64,000 nucleotides of DNA, from contig NZ_LYOY01000029.1 of the NCBI RefSeq assembly GCF_001653515.1, forward strand, positions 930,001-994,000. The letters run 5' to 3'. Every line of letters begins with the position of its first letter. Within the stretch, counting starts at the first letter, position 1. This stretch comes from Streptomyces sp. ERV7. GTDB taxonomy: Bacteria > Actinomycetota > Actinomycetes > Streptomycetales > Streptomycetaceae. The translations under genes and the position numbers were made by a program. Positions 56,351 to 64,000 of the stretch are shown here, piece after piece. The notes below the pieces were generated by a model, which saw nothing but the letters and a program-made list of their open reading frames with translations, was not told the DNA's origin and did not search any database.

Positions 56351-57184
56351 TCAGCGCAGTCCGGCGAAGAGGTCGTTCTCGGGCACGGGCGCGTCCGTGG
56401 TGTCCTGGACACGTACGAATGTCTCGACGCCCATCAACTCGGTGAACCTCTCCTGGCCCATCTTGAGGAAGAAGATGTTCTCGCCCTGGCTGGCGTGCGC
56501 GGCCAGCGCGTCGAACTTCTGGCCGCCGAACGCCGAGGTGTCCACCCAGGTGGTGATCTCCTCGTCGGGGAGTCCGATCTCGGCCAGCGCGGCGGCCTCG
56601 GCGGGATCCGGTTCCTGCCAGTCCCCTCCGAACTCGCGCATGATCTCCCCGAACCGCTGCATCATCGAGCGGGGCGCCGTGGTCCAGTACACCTTCGGTG
56701 TCTGTCCGGTCATCGCCAGCGCCGCCATGGTGATGCGGTTGGCCTGAATGTGGTCGGGGTGGCCGTAGAAGCCGTTCTCGTCGTAGGTGACGACCACATC
56801 GGGCTGGTAGCGCCGCAAGAGTTCCGCGAGTCGGGCGGCGCCCTCCTCGACGGGTGTCTTCCAGAACGAGCCGGGGGCGTCATTGGTCGCCCAGCCCATC
56901 ATCCCCGAGTCGGCGTAGTCCAGCATCTCCAGATGACTGACCTTCAGAACCTCGCAGCTGGCCTCCAGTTCCTGCCGCCGCATCAAGGCGACGGCCGCCG
57001 GATCGTGTCCCGGCTCGCCCGGCTTGACACCCCCCGGCCCGTCACCGCAACCACCGTCGGTACACGTCACCAGGACCGTGCGGATGCCTTCCGCCGCGTA
57101 CCGGGCGAGGACGCCTCCTGTTCCCGTGGCCTCGTCGTCGGGGTGGGCGTGTACGGCCATGAGCGTCAAGGGCTCGTTATTCAT
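56351..57184 (-). CDS. PIG-L family deacetylase (MshB/Mca-like)
   Basis: A 277-residue zinc amidase. Metal motif AVHAHPDDEATGTGG, and later TYDENGFYGHPDHIQANRI gives the third ligand. Resembles the mycothiol S-conjugate amidase Mca and MshB: cleaves mycothiol conjugates or deacetylates GlcNAc-inositol. Alone on its strand; ATG start preceded by GGAGGA. Confidence 0.9.
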   Translation of the reverse strand: MNNEPLTLMAVHAHPDDEATGTGGVLARYAAEGIRTVLVTCTDGGCGDGPGGVKPGEPGHDPAAVALMRRQELEASCEVLKVSHLEMLDYADSGMMGWATNDAPGSFWKTPVEEGAARLAELLRRYQPDVVVTYDENGFYGHPDHIQANRITMAALAMTGQTPKVYWTTAPRSMMQRFGEIMREFGGDWQEPDPAEAAALAEIGLPDEEITTWVDTSAFGGQKFDALAAHASQGENIFFLKMGQERFTELMGVETFVRVQDTTDAPVPENDLFAGLR

Positions 57185-57446
57185 AAAACAGTCCTCCAGG
57201 GTAAAAACGTCTCGGTCCGAGCCCGCGGCGGACGCCTGAGAGGTCGCCCCTCCATGCCGGACGACCGGGCGTGCCGCGTACCCGAGAAGCCCGGATCACG
57301 TCGGGACGTGCTGTTGATCTCTGTGCTCCCCGCCCGCGCGACGTCGGTCTCTCAACCGGTGCAACAGTGGCGGCGATACCGCTTGTTCCCGCCACACGCC
57401 GGAACACCCCTGGGGACCGCCAGGCGGCTCCGCGTACGGTGACGCG

Positions 57447-58013
57447 TCACGTTCCGTCGGTGATGTAGTAATCGTTCTTGAGGTACTCCAGGGTGTAGCT
57501 GCCGAGGTCGCTCTCGGAGAAGGTGGCGGAGGCCCTGACCGCGTCGAGCGGCATCTTGATCTTGTCGGGTGTACGCACGGTGACGCGCTGCGGATCGACC
57601 GTCGCGGTCTGCAGGGCCTTCTTCTGCGCGGGTGAGATCATCTGGAACACCATGGCGTACGTTGACGTGCACGGACCAAATCCCTTGTCCTGTGCCTTCT
57701 TCGCGCCGGGCCCGGCCACTTCGCAGACTGTGTTGATGTCCTCACGGCCGAGGGCGTGCAGGTACTGCTCGTACCGCTGGATCGCGCGCTCCTTCGTCCT
57801 GGGCGCGGGCTGGTTACCGGTCGGGGCGGACGACGGCTTCTCGGTCCGAGCGGACGCGGACGGCGTGGGCACCGGCTCTTTCGCCGGTGTGGACGCGGAC
57901 GGCCGCGAAGGCTTCGCGTCCGCGTCCCCCTTCGACTTCTCCGGACCGCACGCACACGCCATCAGCGCCACGCAGGCCGACACCGCCACGCTCACCATCG
58001 TCCGCGTTCTCAT
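57447..58013 (-). CDS. Lipoprotein of unknown function
   Basis: A 188-residue protein with a lipoprotein signal (VSVAVSACVALMACACG; lipid-modified Cys likely in MACAC) and a Ser/Pro/Lys linker, then a folded domain at about 75-188 with two Cys. The start at 58013 has GAAGGGG upstream. Extracellular; similar to other Streptomyces substrate-like lipoproteins, none with known role. Confidence 0.8.
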   Translation of the reverse strand: MRTRTMVSVAVSACVALMACACGPEKSKGDADAKPSRPSASTPAKEPVPTPSASARTEKPSSAPTGNQPAPRTKERAIQRYEQYLHALGREDINTVCEVAGPGAKKAQDKGFGPCTSTYAMVFQMISPAQKKALQTATVDPQRVTVRTPDKIKMPLDAVRASATFSESDLGSYTLEYLKNDYYITDGT

Positions 58014-58171
58014 CCGATCCCCTTCACCAGCCGACTGCGTTCCCAAAGGTCACGCAGGATACTTGGGGAGCGGTTCCCGAGCCGGTCCAGGAGTCGTGAA
58101 GTCGTGATCAGCGTCGCGCTGATCGTCGTCCCGCCGACGCACGCTGGTAGGCGGGACGCCCGGAGTCCTGG

Positions 58172-59533
58172 CTAGGCACGCAGGATGCCGGCCGCGCGGG
58201 CGGCCGTCAGCCAGGAGGGGAACTGCGACAGAAGCCGGTCGTAGAGTTCCTCGTCGGTGACCTCGGTGATGTCGTCGACCGCGAAGAAGCCGGTGTTGTC
58301 GACGCGACGGCCCGTCAGCGTGTCGAATCGTTCCAGCACTCCGAATCCGGATTTGCCCAGCCCCACGAACTGCCAGAAGAGCGGCTCCTGGGCGGCATCG
58401 CGCAGTTCCCGTTCGATCTGCGCGTCCTTGTAGACGCCGCCGTCGGAGAAGAAGAGCACCAGAGTCGGTACCTCTGCCGGGTTCTCCTTCACGTATGCGC
58501 GGACCTGAGCGATGGCCTTCGGCTCATCGTTCTCCCACCCGATGTCCTGCATCTCCTCGCGGGCCTCGCGGGCGAAGAATCTTCGCCGCTTCACCGGCCG
58601 CTCGAACCGCGGGCCCTGTCCGTCGGGAAGGTGGGTCTCCAGCCAGTCGGGGAGTTCACCGATCCGCAGGTCGGGCAGGCGGGTCGATTCCGTGGCGAAC
58701 GCCCAGGCCTGCAGCGTGCCGTCGTCCTCCAGTTGCGCGGCCACGGCGGCCATACGCTCCACCACATCGGTGACCACACCCTCGCGGTAGAGACTGGACA
58801 TCGACCCTGAGGCGTCGAGGACCAACACCACCCGCGCCGCGACGTCCTTGGCGCCATGCTTGGTGAGGCAGACGGCGATCTGCTTCTTACGCAGATCCAG
58901 ACGCTTGCGCATGTCGACGGGCAGACCCTCCTCGCCACGCGGTTCCGCAGGTGCCGGTACCGACGCAGGTTCGGGCGCCACCGCAGGCTCGGGCTCCGGC
59001 TCCTCGGCCACCGATATACCGAAGTCCGTCGCCAGTCCGGCCAGCCCGGATGCGTATCCCTGCCCCACGGCCCGGAACTTCCATTCCGTGCCGCGGCGGT
59101 AGAGCTCCCCGCCGATGAACGCCGTCTCGGTCGTCGCCGCCATCTCGAACAGGGCGAGTTCTGCCCCGCTTTGAACGTCCAGCAGCCGCAGCCGCAGCCC
59201 CGGGAGCTCACCGAACGTTCCGCCGTCGGCAGACGCGCACAGGGAGACTCGCGCGACATCCGCCTCCAACGCCGTGAGATCCACCTCGACCGTGTCCGTG
59301 ACCGAGTCCCCGTCGTCGTGCTTGCCCAAGTGCCGTACGGCGCCGGACGCATGGTGTGGCTGGTTGTAGAAGACGAAGTCGTTGTCGTCACGGACTCGTC
59401 CGTCCTGGGTGAGCAGGAGCGCGGAGGCGTCGGCCTCCAGGCCGGCATCCGCCGCCTTCCAGGTGAGTTCGGCGCGAACGACGGAGGCGGTAACCGGAAT
59501 GTTGCTGCCCTGGACCATGAATGTAGACGTCAT
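58172..59533 (-). CDS. TerD-VWA fusion protein
   Basis: A 453-residue protein. Residues 1-175 are a TerD domain ([36 protein letters not shown], the calcium-binding region), followed by a Pro/Glu-rich linker and a von Willebrand A domain at about 230-450 with an intact MIDAS ([13 protein letters not shown]). Tellurite-resistance/TerD-VWA proteins act in stress response and are part of a larger ter system, not seen here. ATG start. Confidence 0.9.
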   Translation of the reverse strand: MTSTFMVQGSNIPVTASVVRAELTWKAADAGLEADASALLLTQDGRVRDDNDFVFYNQPHHASGAVRHLGKHDDGDSVTDTVEVDLTALEADVARVSLCASADGGTFGELPGLRLRLLDVQSGAELALFEMAATTETAFIGGELYRRGTEWKFRAVGQGYASGLAGLATDFGISVAEEPEPEPAVAPEPASVPAPAEPRGEEGLPVDMRKRLDLRKKQIAVCLTKHGAKDVAARVVLVLDASGSMSSLYREGVVTDVVERMAAVAAQLEDDGTLQAWAFATESTRLPDLRIGELPDWLETHLPDGQGPRFERPVKRRRFFAREAREEMQDIGWENDEPKAIAQVRAYVKENPAEVPTLVLFFSDGGVYKDAQIERELRDAAQEPLFWQFVGLGKSGFGVLERFDTLTGRRVDNTGFFAVDDITEVTDEELYDRLLSQFPSWLTAARAAGILRA

Positions 59534-59649
59534 TCAGCCAGTGTGCCTGGATCCGGCTGTAGGGAACCAGCTTTGATCAACTTGGCTGCGTCTCCTGTCT
59601 GCACGACTGCGGGCGGCCCCTGACTGGCCTCCCGCAGCAGCCGGGGCGA

Positions 59650-60771
59650 TCAGGAGAAGTGGCGGACGAAGACGTCCGACTTGCCGTTGGTGTCACCGGG
59701 CACGATGTCGTCGGCCGTGGACTGGAAGACCACGGCGCGCCCGTCGGCGCTGACCGCGTCGGTCCCGGCCGAGGCGGGCTGGTCCGAGACGATCTCGTCG
59801 GTGTCCGTCTGTAGGTCGCGCAGCGTGAGTGACGGTCCGGTCGTGTCGTTCGGGGTGTACAGCAGGTAGCGGCCGGTGGGATCGATAGCCACGCCCCGCA
59901 CGTTCGGCACCAGTCGGGCGGTGCCTGAGGCAAGGTCGTGGACGTAGGTGTCGGAACCCGAGAGGTAGACGACCTTGCCGCCGTCGTCGCTGAGCTGGAC
60001 GAGTGTCGCCCCCTTGGAGGGGCCCTCGATCGGGCCGGTGGTGGTGCCGCTCGTCCGGTCCCACACGAAGACGTCCTGCGTCTTGCCGTCCTGGTAGGCG
60101 ACATAGCGGCCGTCGCCGCTGATGGACGGCCGGGACGGCTCGGTGTGGCCGAGGGTGGCGACGGTCTGCTTGGTGCCCCCGGTGTTCCAGTCCTGCACCT
60201 CGATGCGCTGGCTGGACGGCGGTCGCCTGATGAGGATGGCAAGCGCGATGTGCAGGCCGTCCGCGTTGAGCGACGGCTGGTCGCAGCTGTAGGCCGAGCA
60301 GTCGGCGGAAGCCGTCCGTCCAGAGCCCACCTCGTACTGGCGAATCCGCACGTTGTTCATCCACTGCACCGGATAGGCGGCGTATTCCCCGTTGCCGCTG
60401 ATCGCCGGGGGCTGGAGCGTGGTCAGGTACCCGATCCGCTTGGTCAGCGACGTCTGCTGGTCGCGGACGAACACCTTGTCGCCTCCCGTCGTTTCATCGG
60501 GCGTGAGGTTCTTCGCCGACGACGAGAAGACGATGTGGCGGCCGTCGGGCGTGATCGAGGCACCGGCGGATTTGTCGTCGCCCTGGGTGCCGTCGGCCGC
60601 GACACTGATCCTCTCGACACCGGTGTCGCGGCCGCCCGCGACACCCGCCATGGCCGTGGGCTCGGCCAAGGCGGCTGCGGGCAGCACCGCCGTGACCGCG
60701 CAGGCCGCGACCGCCGCGCTCAGAGCGGCCCGCATACGTCTGGTGATGCCGCGGTTCGTGTTTCCCCTCAT
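59650..60771 (-). CDS. Secreted WD40/TolB-like beta-propeller protein
   Basis: A 373-residue exported protein. Signal sequence (MRAALSAAVAACAVTAVLPAAALA) then repeats of a TolB/PD40 type (SITPDGRHIVFSSSAKNL, SISGDGRYVAYQDG, LSDDGGKVVYLSG, AVSADGRAVVFQSTADDIV). This forms a six- to seven-bladed propeller that likely binds proteins or glycans. The start at 60771 has GGGGGG upstream. Confidence 0.85.
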   Translation of the reverse strand: MRGNTNRGITRRMRAALSAAVAACAVTAVLPAAALAEPTAMAGVAGGRDTGVERISVAADGTQGDDKSAGASITPDGRHIVFSSSAKNLTPDETTGGDKVFVRDQQTSLTKRIGYLTTLQPPAISGNGEYAAYPVQWMNNVRIRQYEVGSGRTASADCSAYSCDQPSLNADGLHIALAILIRRPPSSQRIEVQDWNTGGTKQTVATLGHTEPSRPSISGDGRYVAYQDGKTQDVFVWDRTSGTTTGPIEGPSKGATLVQLSDDGGKVVYLSGSDTYVHDLASGTARLVPNVRGVAIDPTGRYLLYTPNDTTGPSLTLRDLQTDTDEIVSDQPASAGTDAVSADGRAVVFQSTADDIVPGDTNGKSDVFVRHFS

Positions 60772-60974
60772 TTTCCCCCCAAGCAGGTCTCTCCTCCGGT
60801 TTCCCCGCCGGAGGACCAAAAGGATGAAACCGCGAGGGCGCTGTGGGGGTCAATGCGTCACATGACGTATCGAGTGGCGTGTTTCGGTCATATGAGAACG
60901 GTCCGCTTCGCAACGGTCCATGGGGACTTGGTGTCGGGGACCGTGCGGTCGTGGGCCGTACGACGGGCTGGCTG

Positions 60975-62546
60975 TCAGGCCCAGGGGGAGGTCACGGCCC
61001 AACTCGTGTCGTCGGACCAGGCGGTGGCAGTGTCCCAGGTGTTCGAGCCGCCGTGACTGGCTATGTAGGCGGCGTAGTTGTAGTGGCGGACGAAGTCGCT
61101 GGGGTAGTTGGCGGACCTGAGCGAGATGCCCTGGCCGTTGTGGCCGGCCTGCGGGCAGAAGGTGGCGTCCAGCCGGGACAGCGCGCTGTTGTCGACGGTG
61201 TCGACGCGCAGACGGTAGTCGTAGTGGCGTAGGAACTGCCCGGGCTTGTCGGCGGATTCGAAGGAGACGCACGAGGCGTCGCCCAGGCCCGCGCGCACGG
61301 TCCAGGTGGCGGCGGCCTTGTCGGCGGCCGGGCTGGACGAGGTGGTCGCCGCGATGGCGGCGTTGCTGTCGGCGGTGTTGTGCCGGAGGTAGTCGCTGGT
61401 GCAGCAGGTGGTGGTGGCGCGCAGGGAGACCCTGGAGCCCACCGTGGGGGTGCCGGCCACGGGGGACGTGGCGTACCCGGCGGAGTTGATGTTGGCCTGT
61501 ACGGCGTTCTCGGTGGCGTCGGTCGGATAGCCGGACGTCATGACGCCCTCGTAGAAGGTACCGGCGGAGCCGTTGCTGTTGTCGCCGCCGATGCCGAGGA
61601 TGATGGCGCCTTCCTTCTTCATCGGGTTGTACCCGGCGGCGTTGGGGCGGGGTCCGTCGTACGAGGTGGACAGGCCGCCCGACCGGGCGTTGCCGGACCG
61701 GATCGCCCAGTGGTTCGGTCCGCCCTTGACGGCGGCCGTCAGGAACCGGTGGCTGACGCTGGGGTTGTTCGCGTTGTAGCCGCGGTTGACTCCGGAGAAC
61801 AGGCCGTTCTCCAGGTCGGCCATGACCCAGGGGCCGTTGCCCGTGCCGTAGCCCCAGGTCTTGCTGTTGCCGAAGTAGATGGTTTCCATCGTGCCGTTGC
61901 CGTTGTCCCGGCTGTTGGTCTCGGCGTTTCCGTAGTCGAAGCAGCAGCCGCCGTTGTAGTGGGTGCCGTCGAGGATCGCGTACATGCCTTCCGGCCGGTC
62001 CCCGGTCGCGACGCCGTTGGTGTTGTTGTTGCGGTAGCCGGTGCCGGGGGCTATGAAGACGCCGTACGCCTTGTGGCCTGCCACGGTGACGGGTGCGGCG
62101 GAGGCTTCCGCGAGGTTGTCGTACCCGCCCGCCGCAGGGCCCTGGAACCCTCCGGGCGGCGCCTGGGTGAGGTGGTTGCCGCGGCCGGACTGGTCGTAGA
62201 GGACGGTGATGAGGCAGCTCGTCCCCGCGCAGAACGCGTCCTGCGCGGCGGCGTCGGCGTAGCCGCCCGCGCCGAGTGCGCCGATGTCCCGCAGGGAACC
62301 GTCCGAGGCGCGCTTGACCTGATAGAGGCGGCCGCTGTACGCCGAGTACAGGGCACGGGTCGTGCTGTGCGCGGCCACGCAGGGCGTGCCGCCGGCGGCG
62401 TACAGGTCACAGGGCAGCGTGCCGGCGGCCGCGGCTCTGCTGCCGGCGGACACCTGACCGCCGAGCAGAGCCGCCGCCATGGCCAGCACGAGCGCCAGCA
62501 GAGCGAGCGGCCTGGTCGGCCGTAAGCGAACCGAACTCATGGACAT
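60975..62546 (-). CDS. abfB: Alpha-L-arabinofuranosidase B (GH54 with CBM42/AbfB domain)
   Basis: A 523-residue secreted enzyme that releases arabinose from arabinoxylan. A signal (LALLALVLAMAAALLGGQVSA) is followed by the GH54 domain (LPCDLYAAGGTPCVAAHSTTRALYSAYSGRLYQ is its start). E209 in CCFDYGNAE is the expected nucleophile by comparison with GH54 enzymes. From about residue 365 an AbfB carbohydrate-binding domain (SLRATTTCCTSDYLRHN, VSFESADKPGQFLRHYDYRLRVD, SANYPSDFVRHYNYAAYI) has three beta-trefoil lobes. An AGGAG site precedes the ATG at 62546. A promoter and operator-like palindrome lie upstream. Confidence 0.93.
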   Translation of the reverse strand: MSMSSVRLRPTRPLALLALVLAMAAALLGGQVSAGSRAAAAGTLPCDLYAAGGTPCVAAHSTTRALYSAYSGRLYQVKRASDGSLRDIGALGAGGYADAAAQDAFCAGTSCLITVLYDQSGRGNHLTQAPPGGFQGPAAGGYDNLAEASAAPVTVAGHKAYGVFIAPGTGYRNNNTNGVATGDRPEGMYAILDGTHYNGGCCFDYGNAETNSRDNGNGTMETIYFGNSKTWGYGTGNGPWVMADLENGLFSGVNRGYNANNPSVSHRFLTAAVKGGPNHWAIRSGNARSGGLSTSYDGPRPNAAGYNPMKKEGAIILGIGGDNSNGSAGTFYEGVMTSGYPTDATENAVQANINSAGYATSPVAGTPTVGSRVSLRATTTCCTSDYLRHNTADSNAAIAATTSSSPAADKAAATWTVRAGLGDASCVSFESADKPGQFLRHYDYRLRVDTVDNSALSRLDATFCPQAGHNGQGISLRSANYPSDFVRHYNYAAYIASHGGSNTWDTATAWSDDTSWAVTSPWA

Positions 62547-62634
62547 AAGTGGTCTCCTGGGGGTGAGTGAGGACGACGGCGCCCCACCGCCGACGGTGGG
62601 CGAGCCCTGAATGGGCATGCTCATGACATCAGGG

Positions 62635-62652
62635 TGTTCGGAGTTTCGAACA
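62635..62652 (-). promoter_or_regulatory. Operator-like palindrome of abfB
   Basis: TGTTCG-N6-CGAACA, a perfect inverted repeat about 90 bp upstream of the abfB ATG, and near the expected transcription start. LacI-type repressors of sugar genes use sites of this form. Confidence 0.6.
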
Positions 62653-62677
62653 GCGATCGCAATGCCGGACGTGCTTG

Positions 62678-62705
62678 ATGATAGGAAAATCCCCAAGGCT
62701 GTCAA
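62678..62705 (-). promoter_or_regulatory. Sigma-70 type promoter of abfB
   Basis: On the minus strand TTGACA (62700-62705), a 16-base spacer and TATCAT (62678-62683). The -35 is a perfect match and the -10 is close to consensus. It points to abfB. Confidence 0.7.
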
Positions 62706-62892
62706 CACCTCGCCTGCGTAGTCCTCAGGGGGCCTTCGCCGGTCGTCGTTCAGGGTGTGCAGAGGGTGGGTCGTGGCGCGGTGGACATGTCGTCGGCGAT
62801 GAAGAAGCTGGGGTCCAGTCCACCTCGCCCCGGGCCCCGAGTTGGTCCAGCACCGCCCGGTGCAGCCGACATCAAGTCACGTGAGACAACCT

Positions 62893-63477
62893 CTACGCCT
62901 TGATTGATGCGGCCGACCTGGCGGCCTGCTCGATCTTCGCGCGGTGGGCTGCACGGGCTTCCTCGTCGATCTGCTGCTCGTGTTCGGCGCGCAACCCGGT
63001 CCGGCCGTCGAGGCCCTCGCGCAGGATATCGGCGTGCCCGGCATGCCGGATGGACTCGCCGAGGACGTGGACCATGATGGCGAACAGGTTGGTGTCGGCA
63101 TGAGGTTCCGGCCACCACGGCACGTGCCCGGGGGCGTCGAGGGGAAGCTCGTTGATCGTCGCGTCCGAGTGTTCCCACGTGCGCCGGTAGAACCCGATGA
63201 TCTGATCGCGGGTCTCGTCCTCGGTCGCCCACAGATCGCTGCCGTTGGAGTCCTGCCACCGGGGCAGTGGTTCCGGGGAAGGGCGGTCGAAGACCTCGCC
63301 GAAGTACCTGGCCTCGACGGTGGCCACGTGCTTGACCAGGCCGAGGAGGTTGGTCCCGGTAGCGGTCAAAGGTCGGCGGGCGTCGTATGCGGACAAGCCG
63401 TCGAGTTTCCAGAGCAGCGCCTTACGGTCCCGCCGCAGTCTCCCGTGCAGGTTGTCTTTCGCGAATTCCTCGATCAT
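62893..63477 (-). CDS. DinB/mycothiol-transferase family protein
   Basis: A 194-residue four-helix-bundle protein of the DinB_2/DUF664 group. Metal histidines are in LLGLVKHVATVEARYFG, and later in IMVHVLGESIRHAGHADILREGLDG. Such proteins use mycothiol or are metal-dependent hydrolases or transferases. The ATG at 63477 is preferred to one six codons upstream. Confidence 0.9.
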   Translation of the reverse strand: MIEEFAKDNLHGRLRRDRKALLWKLDGLSAYDARRPLTATGTNLLGLVKHVATVEARYFGEVFDRPSPEPLPRWQDSNGSDLWATEDETRDQIIGFYRRTWEHSDATINELPLDAPGHVPWWPEPHADTNLFAIMVHVLGESIRHAGHADILREGLDGRTGLRAEHEQQIDEEARAAHRAKIEQAARSAASIKA

Positions 63478-63634
63478 GCGGCATGAGCCTGCCACGGGCT
63501 GCTCGTGGTCTCAAGATCCGTTACGTGGTCCGCCACAACCGGCGAAGCCGAAGGTTGGCCATGACCGCCACCCTGACCTGCTACGAGAACCTCGCGAAAC
63601 CCGCCACGTGAGGCACCCTCCAAGGTGACCGCTG

Positions 63635-64000
63635 TCAGTCCGACATGGGGCTCGCGATGCGTTCGATGCGCGGCTGGGCGAGTCCGGCGTAGTCCGCGCC
63701 GGAGATGGCCAGCGAGCGGTCAAGGCGGGCTGCGTTGAAGTAGAGGCAGGGCTGGGCGGTGACGTCCGGGTCTGCTATGAGTTCAAGTTCGGGGTCGAAG
63801 GTGAAGGGCAGCACGGTGCCGGGTACGGCGTGGGCCAGACGTTCGGCCGTGGCTGCGTCACAGAAGCCGACGTAGCGGGCCGCGAACAGCGTGCGGATGG
63901 CGTTGAGGTCCACCCGCCGGTCACCGGGGACGACCGCGAGCACATAGCGGGTGACTCGCCGGTCGATCTTGACGATCAGGACGAGGCACTTCGCTGCTTC
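63635..64000 (-). CDS. YbaK/EbsC-domain protein (partial, start beyond window)
   Basis: The frame runs from the stop at 63635 to the window end without a stop (122 residues visible). It starts EAAKCLVLIVKIDRRVTRYVLAVVPGDRRVDL, and PFTFDPELELIADPDVTA and FNAARLDRSLAISGADYA are features of the YbaK/prolyl-tRNA editing domain. The GTG at 63943 is therefore internal. Role: hydrolysis of mischarged tRNA (Cys-tRNA-Pro or Ala-tRNA) is known for the family. Confidence 0.85.
   Translation of the reverse strand, partial: EAAKCLVLIVKIDRRVTRYVLAVVPGDRRVDLNAIRTLFAARYVGFCDAATAERLAHAVPGTVLPFTFDPELELIADPDVTAQPCLYFNAARLDRSLAISGADYAGLAQPRIERIASPMSD

Larger units (their letters stand above)
62547..62892. other. 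Gap with the abfB promoter region
   Basis: 346 bp between abfB and the DinB gene. It holds the promoter and operator described separately; no gene seen in the remainder. Confidence 0.6.

Noticed and set aside
61380..62525. Plus-strand frame of about 380 codons
   Set aside because: Antisense to the arabinofuranosidase; no domain pattern.

Overview
The window is chromosomal DNA of a Streptomyces species or close relative. The evidence is very high G+C with strong G/C preference at third codon positions, an mreB-mreC-mreD-pbp2-rodA cluster, paired clpP1/clpP2, XRE/DUF397 regulator pairs, DasR-type operators beside N-acetylglucosamine PTS genes, and many GTG starts. Most of the backbone follows the order known around obg, mre, valS, clp and tig in Streptomyces.

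Layout. (1) 1-4103: the 3' part of a secondary-metabolite cluster: a DHQ-synthase-II-type 3-amino-4-hydroxybenzoate synthase (partial), a copper chaperone, a tyrosinase-like copper oxidase and an asparagine-synthetase-like amidotransferase. This is the gene set known for 4-hydroxy-3-nitrosobenzamide (nsp). It ends in a Tat-signal gene remnant cut by a dispersed repeat. (2) 4104-17914, minus strand: obg-rpmA-rplU, a Trp-rich hydrophobic protein, a radical SAM protein, a CYTH/CHAD protein, rodA-pbp2-mreD-mreC-mreB and ndk. RNase E and the second radical-SAM-linked gene, which I would expect near rplU, are not here. (3) 17915-27068: a metallo-hydrolase, two PTS EIIC genes and an EIIB gene with DasR sites, then a luciferase-like and a PHP-domain gene between copies of a perfect 96-bp repeat, and an orphan histidine kinase. 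This block sits where I would expect folC between ndk and valS. (4) 27231-36131: valS, a membrane-anchored protein, clpX, clpP2, clpP1, tig and tRNA-Pro. (5) 36284-44085: tRNA-Gly(TCC) carrying a 7.8-kb integrated element with 42-bp att repeats, tyrosine integrase, excisionase, an HNH protein, several small genes, an XRE/DUF6879 regulator set and a possible small terminase. It has no conjugation or capsid genes and may be a phage satellite. (6) 44091-64000: backbone and accessory genes: HD hydrolase, FtsX-type ABC exporter, XRE/DUF397 pair, SpoIIE-type phosphatase, Eis-like acetyltransferase, Nei-type glycosylase, rpiB, amino-acid permease, a frameshifted secreted protein, PIG-L deacetylase, lipoprotein, TerD-VWA protein, a WD40/TolB-like secreted protein, a GH54 arabinofuranosidase with a recognisable promoter and operator, a DinB protein and a partial YbaK-domain protein.

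How they work together. Region 1 builds an aminohydroxybenzoate and amidates and oxidises it to a nitroso iron chelator. The mre/rod set builds the lateral and spore wall. The PTS block imports GlcNAc-type sugars under DasR. ClpXP1P2 and trigger factor form the proteostasis block. The att-bounded element is a self-contained module with its own regulators and apparent operators. Calls rest on reading motifs by eye and on remembered family knowledge; no database search was run.
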